This document shows, piece by piece, positions 1-6,642 of a DNA stretch of 6,642 bases; positions within the stretch are counted from its first letter, which is position 1; every line of letters begins with the position of its first letter. A model generated the notes under the pieces. That model worked only from the letters and a program-made list of their open reading frames with translations, ran no database searches and was not told the origin of the DNA. The translations under genes and the position numbers were made by a program. Location: NCBI GenBank assembly GCA_023392555.1, contig JAEVYW010000055.1, positions 1 through 6,642 of the forward strand. Reading direction: 5' to 3'. The DNA comes from Pseudomonadota bacterium (GTDB lineage Bacteria > Pseudomonadota > Alphaproteobacteria > Sphingomonadales > Sphingomonadaceae).

Positions 1-421
1 TCTCCGAAGTGTAGAAAAGGTGGGCGTAGTGAAGCGTGTAGACCGCGTTGCCGAAGACCCAGACGAGGACGAGGCTCGCCGCAACCAGACTCTTGTCGAG
101 CGCTGTCAATTGCGATCCCTGGGCCAGCTCGGCGACGACGGCCGAGAGAATCACGATGCTGAGCAGGAAGCTAACCACTAGCAACGTGAGGCGATTCGCG
201 TCGTTGCGGGCCGCAGCCCTTCGCAGCGAACTCGCGTCGTCGTCGAGGAGCGGGACGTGCAGGGCAAGGAAGATCAAAGCGGCCACGTCGAACCCCGCCA
301 GAAGTCCCTGCGCCCATCCGAGCAGCCAAATGCCGAGCCCCCATCCGACGGCAAGCACCGCGAAGAACAAGCGGAATCGCCAGGGCGTGCTCGTCTTGTT
401 CTTGCCGTTCGTGTCCGCCAT
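1..421 (-). CDS. DUF1345 family integral membrane protein (partial, 3' end cut off by the window edge)
   Basis: The minus-strand frame opens with ATG at 421-419 and stays open for 140 codons to the left edge, so the C-terminal part (about a third of a typical DUF1345/COG4291 protein) is missing. The N-terminus (MADTNGKNK) is polar. Four hydrophobic segments follow at about residues 16-36, 40-58, 78-99 and 110-131. Between the second and third is an acidic then basic loop (LDDDASSLRRAAARNDANR). The segment VYTLHYAHLFYTSE at 127-140 matches the characteristic 'LHYAHLYY' signature of this family. The family is predicted to sit in the inner membrane and has no established function that I know of. 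No strong ribosome-binding site is visible before the ATG. The gene diverges from the SMR transporter gene, 46 bp away. The family call is from recalled motifs; any role in transport would be speculation. Confidence 0.85.
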   Translation of the reverse strand, partial: MADTNGKNKTSTPWRFRLFFAVLAVGWGLGIWLLGWAQGLLAGFDVAALIFLALHVPLLDDDASSLRRAAARNDANRLTLLVVSFLLSIVILSAVVAELAQGSQLTALDKSLVAASLVLVWVFGNAVYTLHYAHLFYTSE

Positions 422-467
422 TGCTCGTCAGAACAACATAAGAGATTTTTGGTTGCGGAGGCGGAAC
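422..467. promoter_or_regulatory. Divergent intergenic region between the DUF1345 and SMR genes
   Basis: These 46 bp separate two start codons on opposite strands, so at least the SMR-proximal and DUF1345-proximal promoter elements must lie here or reach into the opposite coding sequence. The centre is AT-richer than its surroundings (ACATAAGAGATTTTT at about 435-449), as expected for a promoter core. I could not identify a convincing -35/-10 pair on either strand. The region is too short to hold a guanidine riboswitch ahead of the SMR gene. Confidence 0.4.
457..461 (+). promoter_or_regulatory. Ribosome-binding site (GGAGG) that fixes the SMR start
   Basis: GGAGG lies 6 nt upstream of the GTG at 468-470. 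It supports GTG as the true start, rather than any in-frame ATG further upstream; those would add a long tail unlike any SMR protein. Confidence 0.75.
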
Positions 468-782
468 GTGGCTTGGTTCTGGTTGATTCTCGGCGGGCTG
501 TTCGAAGTCGGCTTCACGACCTCGCTGCGCTTCGTCGACGGGTTCAGGAACCTGCCCTGGACGCTCGCCTTCCTCGCCTCGGTTGCGGTGAGCATGGGAC
601 TGCTCGAGCTTGCGTCGCGAAGCATCCCGATGGGCACTGCTTACGCCGTGTGGGGTGGCATCGGCGCACTCGGAACGGTGGTCGTCGGCATCCTGTGGTT
701 CCAGGAGCCGGCCACCACCGTCCGGGTTCTTCTGATCCTTCTGATCGTCGCCGCGATTGCCGGGCTGAAGCTTACCGCCTGA
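468..782 (+). CDS. Small multidrug resistance (SMR) family transporter, SugE/Gdx-like
   Basis: This predicts a 104-residue, four-helix inner-membrane exporter, the normal SMR length. SMR proteins work as dimers that exchange protons for small cations. Hydrophobic segments lie at about residues 2-20, 31-50, 56-76 and 83-103. The essential membrane-embedded glutamate is E13 (GGLFEVGF). The helix-3 signature TAYAVWGGIGALGT (57-70) and the C-terminal GLKLT are typical of the SugE/Gdx branch. Compared with guanidinium exporters, S42, Y59 and W62 are kept, but the usual W16 is F16 and the residue after W62 is Gly where Thr is common. So the substrate is uncertain, and I give no gene symbol. The GTG start is chosen because GGAGG lies 6 nt upstream and the resulting N-terminus matches the family exactly. 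The 3' end overlaps the convergent amidase gene by 11 bp. Confidence 0.9.
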   Translation: MAWFWLILGGLFEVGFTTSLRFVDGFRNLPWTLAFLASVAVSMGLLELASRSIPMGTAYAVWGGIGALGTVVVGILWFQEPATTVRVLLILLIVAAIAGLKLTA

Positions 783-2373
783 TCGGCTGGAGCGACGGAG
801 CGATCTCTGGGCTTTCCTCGATCGACCGAAGGAAGCGCGGCGGCGCCAGCGGACCGCGCGCCTGCTCATAGGCATAGCCAAGCGACAGCATACGTGCGTC
901 GCTCCACTTGGGTCCGATGAAGCTGAGGCCCACCGGCAGTCCCTTCACCTGGCCCATCGGAACGGTGAGGTGCGGATAGCCAGCGATAGCTGCCAGTCCG
1001 CCGGCGCCGCCGCCGCTGATCTGATCGCCGTTCACTGCGTCGATCTTCCACGCCGGCGGCATCGTCGGTCCGACAAGCGCGTCGAGGTTATGGTCCTTGA
1101 GCATCTTGTCGATCCCCTGCTCACCCGCGATCAGCAGGCTGCGGGCGCGCGCCGCCTTGTAGGCCGGATCGTCCAGTCCCTTGGTTGCCTCGGCCTTTTC
1201 GAATGTCTCCTGGCCGAACAGCGCCATTTCCTGCGGTGCATGAGCCTTGTTGAAGGCGATGACGTCGGCCAGCGAGCGCACCGGGATCGGTGCCGGGCTG
1301 CCGCGAAGGTAGGCGTTGAGATCGGCCTTGAGCTCGCTCAGAAGGACGGAGAACTCCTTTGCGCCCATGTCCTTTTCGTCGAACTTCTTGATCTCGACGA
1401 GCGTCGCGCCCTGGGCTTTGAGCACTGCAAGCGCCCGCTCGAATGGCTCGTCGGTGCCGAAGCCCGAGGCGAAGCGCATGACGCCAATGCGAGTGCCTTT
1501 CAGCGCAGCCGGATTGAGCGCGGCCACGTAATCCTGCTTGTGCTGGTCCGCGGCCTTCGTCGCCGGATCGGCCGGATCGGTTCCGGCCATTCCGCCGAGC
1601 AGCAATGCCGCCTCGCGAACCGTTGCAGCCATCGGGCCGGCAGTGTCCTGGCTGTGGCTGATCGGCACGATGTGGGTGCGGCTGACGAGGCCGACGGTGG
1701 GCTTCAGGCCGACAATGCCGTTGATCGCCGCCGGGCAGGTGACGGATCCGTCGGTCTCCGTCCCGACCGCCATGCGCACTAGGCCCGCGGCGACTGCAGC
1801 TCCGCTGCCGCTCGACGATCCGCAGGTGTTACGGTCGAGCGCGTAGGGGTTGCGGGTCTGGCCGCCGACCGCGCTCCATCCGGAGATCGAGTTCGACGAA
1901 CGGATGTTGGCCCATTCCGACAGGTTCGTCTTGCCGAGGATCACTGCGCCCGCTGCGCGCAGCCGAGCGACCAAAGGCGCGTCGCGATTGGTGACGTTGT
2001 TCGCCAGGGCAAGGCTACCCGCCGTCGTCGGAAGCGGCCCTGCCGCCTCGATATTGTCCTTCAGCAGCACCGGCTGGGCGGCGAGAGGCCCGCGAACCCC
2101 GCTGGCGTCCATTCGGCGCGCCTGTTGGACCGCAGTCGGATCGAGCGCGATGACCGAATTCAGCTGCGGGTCGATTTGCTGAACGCGAGCGATTGCGGCG
2201 AGCGTTTCCGCTTCCGCCGGGCCGCTGGCGGGCGGAATGTTGAAACCCTGCCGGGGAACCTGGCCCACAGCCTCGATGCGTTCGTACCCCGGCGGCGGTG
2301 GCGCCGGTGGAAGCGTCGAACAGGCGGACAGGCCCGCCGTGATGAAAACGCCGAGCCCGATCCGTCTGTTCAT
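772..2373 (-). CDS. Amidase-signature lipoprotein, peptide-amidase-like
   Basis: This is a 533-residue amidase-signature hydrolase. The Ser-cisSer-Lys triad is visible: K105 in [10 protein letters not shown], cis-Ser S186 in CGSSSGSG, and nucleophile S210 in [12 protein letters not shown], followed by NGIVGLKPT. The S186-to-S210 spacing of 24 equals that of known family members. The GSSSGSG and TETDGS variants, with SQDTAGPMA just after, resemble the Stenotrophomonas peptide amidase (C-terminal peptide deamidation) more than GatA. The N-terminus is a lipoprotein signal: MNRR, a hydrophobic stretch, then lipobox LSAC with Cys18 as the lipid site. Ser at +2 suggests the outer membrane. A proline-rich linker (LPPAPPPP, 21-28) comes next. 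It is the second gene of an operon, 11 bp after the peptidase stop, with a G-rich Shine-Dalgarno sequence 7 nt before the ATG. Its 3' end overlaps the convergent SMR gene. The amidase fold is certain; the exact substrate is inferred. It should not be read as a GatCAB subunit. Confidence 0.92.
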   Translation of the reverse strand: MNRRIGLGVFITAGLSACSTLPPAPPPPGYERIEAVGQVPRQGFNIPPASGPAEAETLAAIARVQQIDPQLNSVIALDPTAVQQARRMDASGVRGPLAAQPVLLKDNIEAAGPLPTTAGSLALANNVTNRDAPLVARLRAAGAVILGKTNLSEWANIRSSNSISGWSAVGGQTRNPYALDRNTCGSSSGSGAAVAAGLVRMAVGTETDGSVTCPAAINGIVGLKPTVGLVSRTHIVPISHSQDTAGPMAATVREAALLLGGMAGTDPADPATKAADQHKQDYVAALNPAALKGTRIGVMRFASGFGTDEPFERALAVLKAQGATLVEIKKFDEKDMGAKEFSVLLSELKADLNAYLRGSPAPIPVRSLADVIAFNKAHAPQEMALFGQETFEKAEATKGLDDPAYKAARARSLLIAGEQGIDKMLKDHNLDALVGPTMPPAWKIDAVNGDQISGGGAGGLAAIAGYPHLTVPMGQVKGLPVGLSFIGPKWSDARMLSLGYAYEQARGPLAPPRFLRSIEESPEIAPSLQPIRR

Positions 2374-2380
2374 GTAAACG

Positions 2381-2386
2381 CCCCCT
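2381..2386 (-). promoter_or_regulatory. Ribosome-binding site of the amidase gene, overlapping the peptidase stop codon
   Basis: On the minus strand AGGGGG sits 7 nt before the amidase ATG and shares bases with the TAG stop of the upstream peptidase gene. This favours translation of the amidase by ribosomes finishing the peptidase, and supports ATG at 2373 as the start. Confidence 0.6.
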
Positions 2387-4310
2387 ACTTGCGCGGTGCC
2401 AGCAGCGCGTCGAGCGTGCCCGGCGCGCTCCCGCGCTTTACCAGCCGTGGATAGCGCAAGCCTTCGTGCCAATCGAGATTGACTGTCCTGAGCACGTCGC
2501 CGCTCTTGATCAGCAGCTGCACGGGCGCCTGGGTCCCCTTCGCCGCTGTGATCGCCGACTTGAGCACGTCGCCATCGAAGTTGCGGCCGTTGACGGCGGC
2601 GATCGTCGATCCGACGGTCAGGCCGGCGTTGAACGCCGCGCTGTCCCAAATGACGCTGGTGATCTTCCCGTCGGCGCCAACGACGAAGCCGCCCGAATAG
2701 GTCAGGTCGGTGTTCTTGGCGTTGCGCTGGGCGACCTTCGTCCAGTTGGTCGGCTGGTCGGTGAAGACGAGGTCGTAGCCACCCTGGGTGAAGCCCTCGA
2801 GCGGCGGTTGCTCGGCGACTTCATAGACCCGGCGCTGCAGATAGCCGTTCCAGTCGTACGGCTGCACCCGGTTCAGCGTCGAGACGACGTCGGCGAGCGT
2901 GTAGGTCACCTCACCATAATCGCCGTCGCGACCGCCGAAGAAGGCGCGGGCGAAGTCGTCCATCGAGCGCTTGCCGCCCGACTGGGTGCGGATGATCCGG
3001 TCCACGTCGGTCCAGATCATCAGGCCTTCGACATAATAGTCTTCGCTGCGCTGCCATCCGCGCCACGCCTGCGGAGCGCGCCCGGCGATGGTCGGATCGT
3101 TGGTGGTGTCGACCAGGGGCCGCCACTGCCGCCCGGGCGTCGCATAGGCGTAGGTCGCGGCCATCGATGCAAGCGCACCGAGCGTGTCGTCCTTCGACAG
3201 CATCCCGGAGCGGGCGCCGAGGACATAGCCCCAGAACTGGGTCTGGCCTTCGTAGACCCACAGGAGGCTGCCCTCCATCGGCGTCCGATAGTCGGGCGTC
3301 CACAGGTCCGCGCCGCGGCGGTACTTGCCGTCCCAGCTATGCGAAAATTCGTGCGGCAGGAGGTTGCGGGCCGAACCGGCATTTTCCCAGTCGGTGAAAT
3401 ATCCCGGCTTCACGCCGTTTTCCGAACTGCGGTGATGCTCGAGGCCGATCCCGCCGAGGTTCTTCGAAATCGTCAGCAGCAGGTTGTAGTGATCGTAGTG
3501 CTGCGCCCCGAACAGCTTCACCGCCTGCTCGACGAGGCGCTTGTGGGCGGCGATCTGCTCGGGCGTGGCGTTCAGCTCACCCGGAGTGTCGGCGATCACG
3601 TCAAGGAAGACGCGGTCGCTGAGCTGGAACTGCCGGTAGTTGGCACCGGCGATCAGCGGCGAATCCAGCAGGATCTCGTAGTTTGTGACCGGATAATCGA
3701 CGCGATTGCCGGTCTGGCCGCTCGGGCGGAGCGCGGTGGCAACCTTCCAGCCGTTCGGGACGATGACGCTCGCCTTCACTGGGATCTGCCGGACGTAATA
3801 GCCCGCGGGGTACAGCGAGTTCGAAATCCACTGGATGCTCGCCATGTCCGGCGTTGCAACCGTGCGGCCCTGGTTGCTGTCGGTCGCCGTCAGATACTGG
3901 AACTCAACATCGACCGCGGTGACGCCGGCGGGAACGTCAATGTGAAATGCGGTGACGTCGATCGGGTCACGCTTCCACTTGAGCGGCTGGCCGTTGGCGC
4001 TGAAGCGCAGGCCGGCAACGTTCTTGATGTCGCCACGCGGCGAGTGGCCGCCCGGAATCCACTTCGGATAGAGCAGAACGAAGTCGCCTGCAGCAGCGAC
4101 CGGAATACGCTGCTTGATGCGGAAGATGCCGCGCGTCGTGTCGGTCGCATCGACGGTCAGCTGCATCGTGCCCGGGTAAGGCACGTCACGCGCGGCCGGA
4201 ATCGCTTCGACCTTCGGGGTCGGACCGACGGGGCGGCTGTTGAGGGGTGGGGTGACTTGGGCGGAAGCAGTGGAGGCAAGCAGGAAGCCAACAAGCGCGA
4301 GTGCGCGCAT
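2385..4310 (-). CDS. Exported M61 family metallopeptidase (glycyl-aminopeptidase type) with PDZ domain
   Basis: This 641-residue zinc aminopeptidase is predicted to be periplasmic or secreted. Residues 1-17 form a signal peptide with an A-S-A cleavage site before Q18. An N-terminal beta-rich region (about 40-240) is followed by the catalytic domain. That domain carries the conserved GLEHHRSS (289-296), the zinc motif HEFSH (H320, E321, H324) followed by SWDGKYRR, and E354 in [10 protein letters not shown] as the likely third zinc ligand. A helical region follows, and a PDZ domain spans about 538-612 ([11 protein letters not shown]...). This order matches the M61 family, whose founding member is the Sphingomonas capsulata glycyl aminopeptidase, which prefers N-terminal Gly and Ala. 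All key residues are present and the length is normal, so the gene looks intact. The start is set by GAGGAG 9 nt upstream and by the signal peptide. It is first in an operon with the amidase lipoprotein and diverges from hisS. Family is certain; substrate preference is inferred. Confidence 0.95.
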   Translation of the reverse strand: MRALALVGFLLASTASAQVTPPLNSRPVGPTPKVEAIPAARDVPYPGTMQLTVDATDTTRGIFRIKQRIPVAAAGDFVLLYPKWIPGGHSPRGDIKNVAGLRFSANGQPLKWKRDPIDVTAFHIDVPAGVTAVDVEFQYLTATDSNQGRTVATPDMASIQWISNSLYPAGYYVRQIPVKASVIVPNGWKVATALRPSGQTGNRVDYPVTNYEILLDSPLIAGANYRQFQLSDRVFLDVIADTPGELNATPEQIAAHKRLVEQAVKLFGAQHYDHYNLLLTISKNLGGIGLEHHRSSENGVKPGYFTDWENAGSARNLLPHEFSHSWDGKYRRGADLWTPDYRTPMEGSLLWVYEGQTQFWGYVLGARSGMLSKDDTLGALASMAATYAYATPGRQWRPLVDTTNDPTIAGRAPQAWRGWQRSEDYYVEGLMIWTDVDRIIRTQSGGKRSMDDFARAFFGGRDGDYGEVTYTLADVVSTLNRVQPYDWNGYLQRRVYEVAEQPPLEGFTQGGYDLVFTDQPTNWTKVAQRNAKNTDLTYSGGFVVGADGKITSVIWDSAAFNAGLTVGSTIAAVNGRNFDGDVLKSAITAAKGTQAPVQLLIKSGDVLRTVNLDWHEGLRYPRLVKRGSAPGTLDALLAPRK

Positions 4311-4436
4311 CGAACGAATCTCCTCGGGGACGGGAATCGTTTTTGTCTGCAACGCGGTAGGGCGGCTTGTCCAGAAAAGCTTCGACGAACGGCTTCCTTC
4401 CCTTTGTCGGCGTATTTTGCCAATTGGCGCCGCAAC
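4311..4436. promoter_or_regulatory. Divergent intergenic region between the peptidase operon and hisS
   Basis: This 126-bp gap between two start codons must drive the peptidase-amidase operon leftward and hisS-prfA rightward. It contains short A/T-rich runs (CGTTTTTGTC near 4338-4347, CCAGAAAAGC near 4371-4380, GTATTTTGCC near 4412-4421) in otherwise GC-rich DNA, consistent with promoter cores. A small perfect inverted repeat, TTCG-A-CGAA, lies at 4381-4389. I found no -35/-10 pair good enough to assign on either strand, no T-box-like leader and no attenuator structure. Confidence 0.45.
4320..4325 (-). promoter_or_regulatory. Ribosome-binding site of the M61 peptidase gene
   Basis: GAGGAG on the minus strand, 9 nt before the ATG at 4310-4308. 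It selects this ATG, which also begins a clean signal peptide, over longer in-frame extensions that would run antisense through hisS. Confidence 0.75.
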
Positions 4437-5668
4437 ATGAGTACGCCCCAGCCCGTTCGCGGGACCCAAAGCCTGATCGGAGAAGAGGCCGACCGCTTCC
4501 ACGCGGTGGTCGATGCATTCGATCGCGTGCGCCGCCGCTTCGGCTTTCGCCGCGTCGAAGTCCCGACCCTGGAGCATACCGGAGTTTTCGCCCGCACCAT
4601 GGGCGAGACCACCGACGTCGTCTCCAAGGAGATGTACACGTTCGAGGACAAGGGCGGGGAATCGGTTACGCTTCGGCCCGAGTTCACGGCCGGACTGGCG
4701 CGGGCCTATCTGTCTGAGGGCTGGCAGCAATATGCGCCGCTGAAGCTTGCGACGCACGGCTCGGCCTTCCGTTACGAGCGCCCGCAGAAGGGCCGTTTCC
4801 GCGAATTCCACCAGCTCGACGCTGAGGTCATTGGTGCGGGCGAGGCGGCCGCCGACGTCGAGATCCTTTCGCTTGCTGATCAGCTTTTGAAGGAGCTCGG
4901 TATCGACGGAGCGATCCTGCAGCTCAACACGCTCGGCGATCCGGAGACTCGTGCCGCCTGGCGTGATGCCTTGTTCGATCACTTTTCGGCGAACGTGAAA
5001 GCACTGAGCGAGGAGAGCCGCGCGAGGCTTGAGCGCAATCCGCTGCGCATCCTCGACAGCAAGGCCCATCAGGACTGGCCGGTGGTCGACAGCGCGCCGG
5101 TCATCGACGACTTCCTGACTGCGGAAGCGTCCGACTTCTTCGAGCAGGTGAAGGCGGGGCTGAGCGCTGCCGGCGTCGTGTGGGAACGGGCGCCGCGGCT
5201 GGTTCGCGGTCTCGACTACTACCGCCACACCGCGTTCGAGTTCGTCACCGATCGGCTTGGCGCTCAAGGCACGGTCATCGCCGGCGGCCGCTACGACGGC
5301 CTCATCGAGTCCCTTGGCGGACCGCACACGCCGGCCGTCGGCTGGGCGGCGGGCATCGAGCGCCTCGCCATGATGATCGGCGCGCCGGAGGCAGAACGGC
5401 CTGAGGTCGTGCTCGTGCCTTTGGGCGACGCCGCCGCCTTGCAGGCGCAACGCATAATCGCCGAACTTCGCTCTGCCGGCATTTCCGCCGACATGGGCTA
5501 TCGCGGCAACATGAAGAAGCGGATGAGCCGGGCGAACGATTCCGGTGCCGCTTTCGCGATCATCCTCGGCGATGATGAACTTGCCAGAGGCAAGGCCCAG
5601 CTGAAGTCGCTGGGCAGCGGGGAGCAGCGTGCGGTGCCGCTCGCTGGTCTCGTCGAGGCGGTGCGTCA

Positions 5669-5672
<4 letters not shown>
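4437..5672 (+). CDS. hisS: Histidyl-tRNA synthetase
   Basis: This 411-residue class II aminoacyl-tRNA synthetase attaches histidine to tRNA-His in the cytoplasm. Motif 2 is [16 protein letters not shown] (111-126), with R112, R115 and Q117 equivalent to E. coli R113, R116 and Q118. The histidine-binding motif [15 protein letters not shown] is at 255-269, with R257 as the catalytic arginine. AGGRYDG is at 282-288, and motif 3 is GWAAGIERL (302-310). Residues from about 322 to the end form the anticodon-binding domain, including [10 protein letters not shown] and [14 protein letters not shown]. The length is slightly below E. coli's and normal for the family. The ATG at 4437 is the only sensible start: [13 protein letters not shown] begins just before the conserved N-terminus. 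No good Shine-Dalgarno sequence precedes it; only a weak GGCG lies near 4426. The stop overlaps the prfA start by 4 bp, so the two are probably co-translated. The call is secure. Confidence 0.98.
5655..5658 (+). promoter_or_regulatory. Probable ribosome-binding site of prfA inside the hisS 3' end
   Basis: GAGG lies 10 nt before the GTG start of prfA, within the last codons of hisS. It is modest in strength, and the gene overlap suggests that translational coupling helps initiation. Confidence 0.45.

Positions 5673-6642
<970 letters not shown>

Noticed and set aside
48..467. Possible N-terminal extension of the SMR protein starting at ATG 48.
   Set aside because: The extension is antisense to the DUF1345 gene and unlike any SMR protein. 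The GTG at 468 has GGAGG 6 nt upstream and gives the exact family length.
1562..1579. Perfect 9-bp tandem duplication (GCCGGATCG twice) inside the amidase gene.
   Set aside because: It encodes a small repeat in the segment TDPADPATK, keeps the frame, and is most simply local codon repetition, not a functional repeat array.
772..2373. Reading the amidase as GatA of the Glu-tRNA amidotransferase.
   Set aside because: It has a lipobox signal, GSSSGSG in place of the usual GGSSGGS, and no gatB or gatC nearby.
2374..2649. Possible upstream extension of the amidase frame into the peptidase gene.
   Set aside because: It overlaps the conserved C-terminal coding of the peptidase out of frame, is arginine-rich and low in complexity, and would hide the lipoprotein signal that starts at 2373.
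2466..4436. Plus-strand frame upstream of hisS stays open antisense to almost the whole M61 gene, as if hisS had a 657-residue N-terminal extension.
   Set aside because: The frame is in codon register with the peptidase gene, so a stop would need a TTA, CTA or TCA codon there, and these are rare in GC-rich genomes. The predicted extension has no recognisable family, and HisRS begins normally at ATG 4437.
4311..5450. Minus-strand frame of the M61 gene stays open antisense through most of hisS, suggesting a 1021-residue protein.
   Set aside because: It has the same codon-register explanation. The ATG at 4310 has a good ribosome-binding site and begins a clean signal peptide, which the longer form would bury.

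Overview
The window is GC-rich, densely coding DNA with short intergenic gaps. It reads as chromosome of an alphaproteobacterium, most likely a member of the Sphingomonadales. That placement is an inference from three things: the secreted M61 peptidase resembles the glycyl aminopeptidase family first described in Sphingomonas capsulata; the histidyl-tRNA synthetase has a classical motif 2, which sphingomonads keep but several other alphaproteobacterial orders have lost; and the RF1 and SMR sequences look typical of sphingomonads. I see no RNA genes, insertion sequences, phage genes, CRISPR arrays or attachment sites.

Layout. Positions 1-782 hold two divergent membrane-protein genes separated by 46 bp: a DUF1345 protein on the minus strand, cut by the left edge, and a 104-residue small multidrug resistance (SMR) transporter on the plus strand. 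The SMR gene converges on the next unit, with an 11-bp overlap of the two 3' ends. Positions 772-4310 are a two-gene minus-strand operon: an exported M61 metallopeptidase with a C-terminal PDZ domain, followed 11 bp later by a lipoprotein of the amidase-signature family. Positions 4437-6642 are a plus-strand informational operon: hisS, then prfA with a 4-bp overlap. prfA is cut by the right edge.

How the genes may work together. The peptidase and amidase both carry export signals and are tightly linked. One is predicted to trim peptides from the N-terminus. The other most resembles peptide amidases, which act on C-terminal amides. Together they could form an envelope unit for peptide scavenging, although this pairing is inferred. 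hisS and prfA are housekeeping translation genes and probably co-transcribed. The two operons diverge from a 126-bp intergenic region that must carry both promoters or their core parts.

Overall this is an ordinary housekeeping and accessory-metabolism region. I did not find a convincing new biological system. The most useful points are the paired peptide-end hydrolases and the changed substrate-site residue in the SMR transporter.
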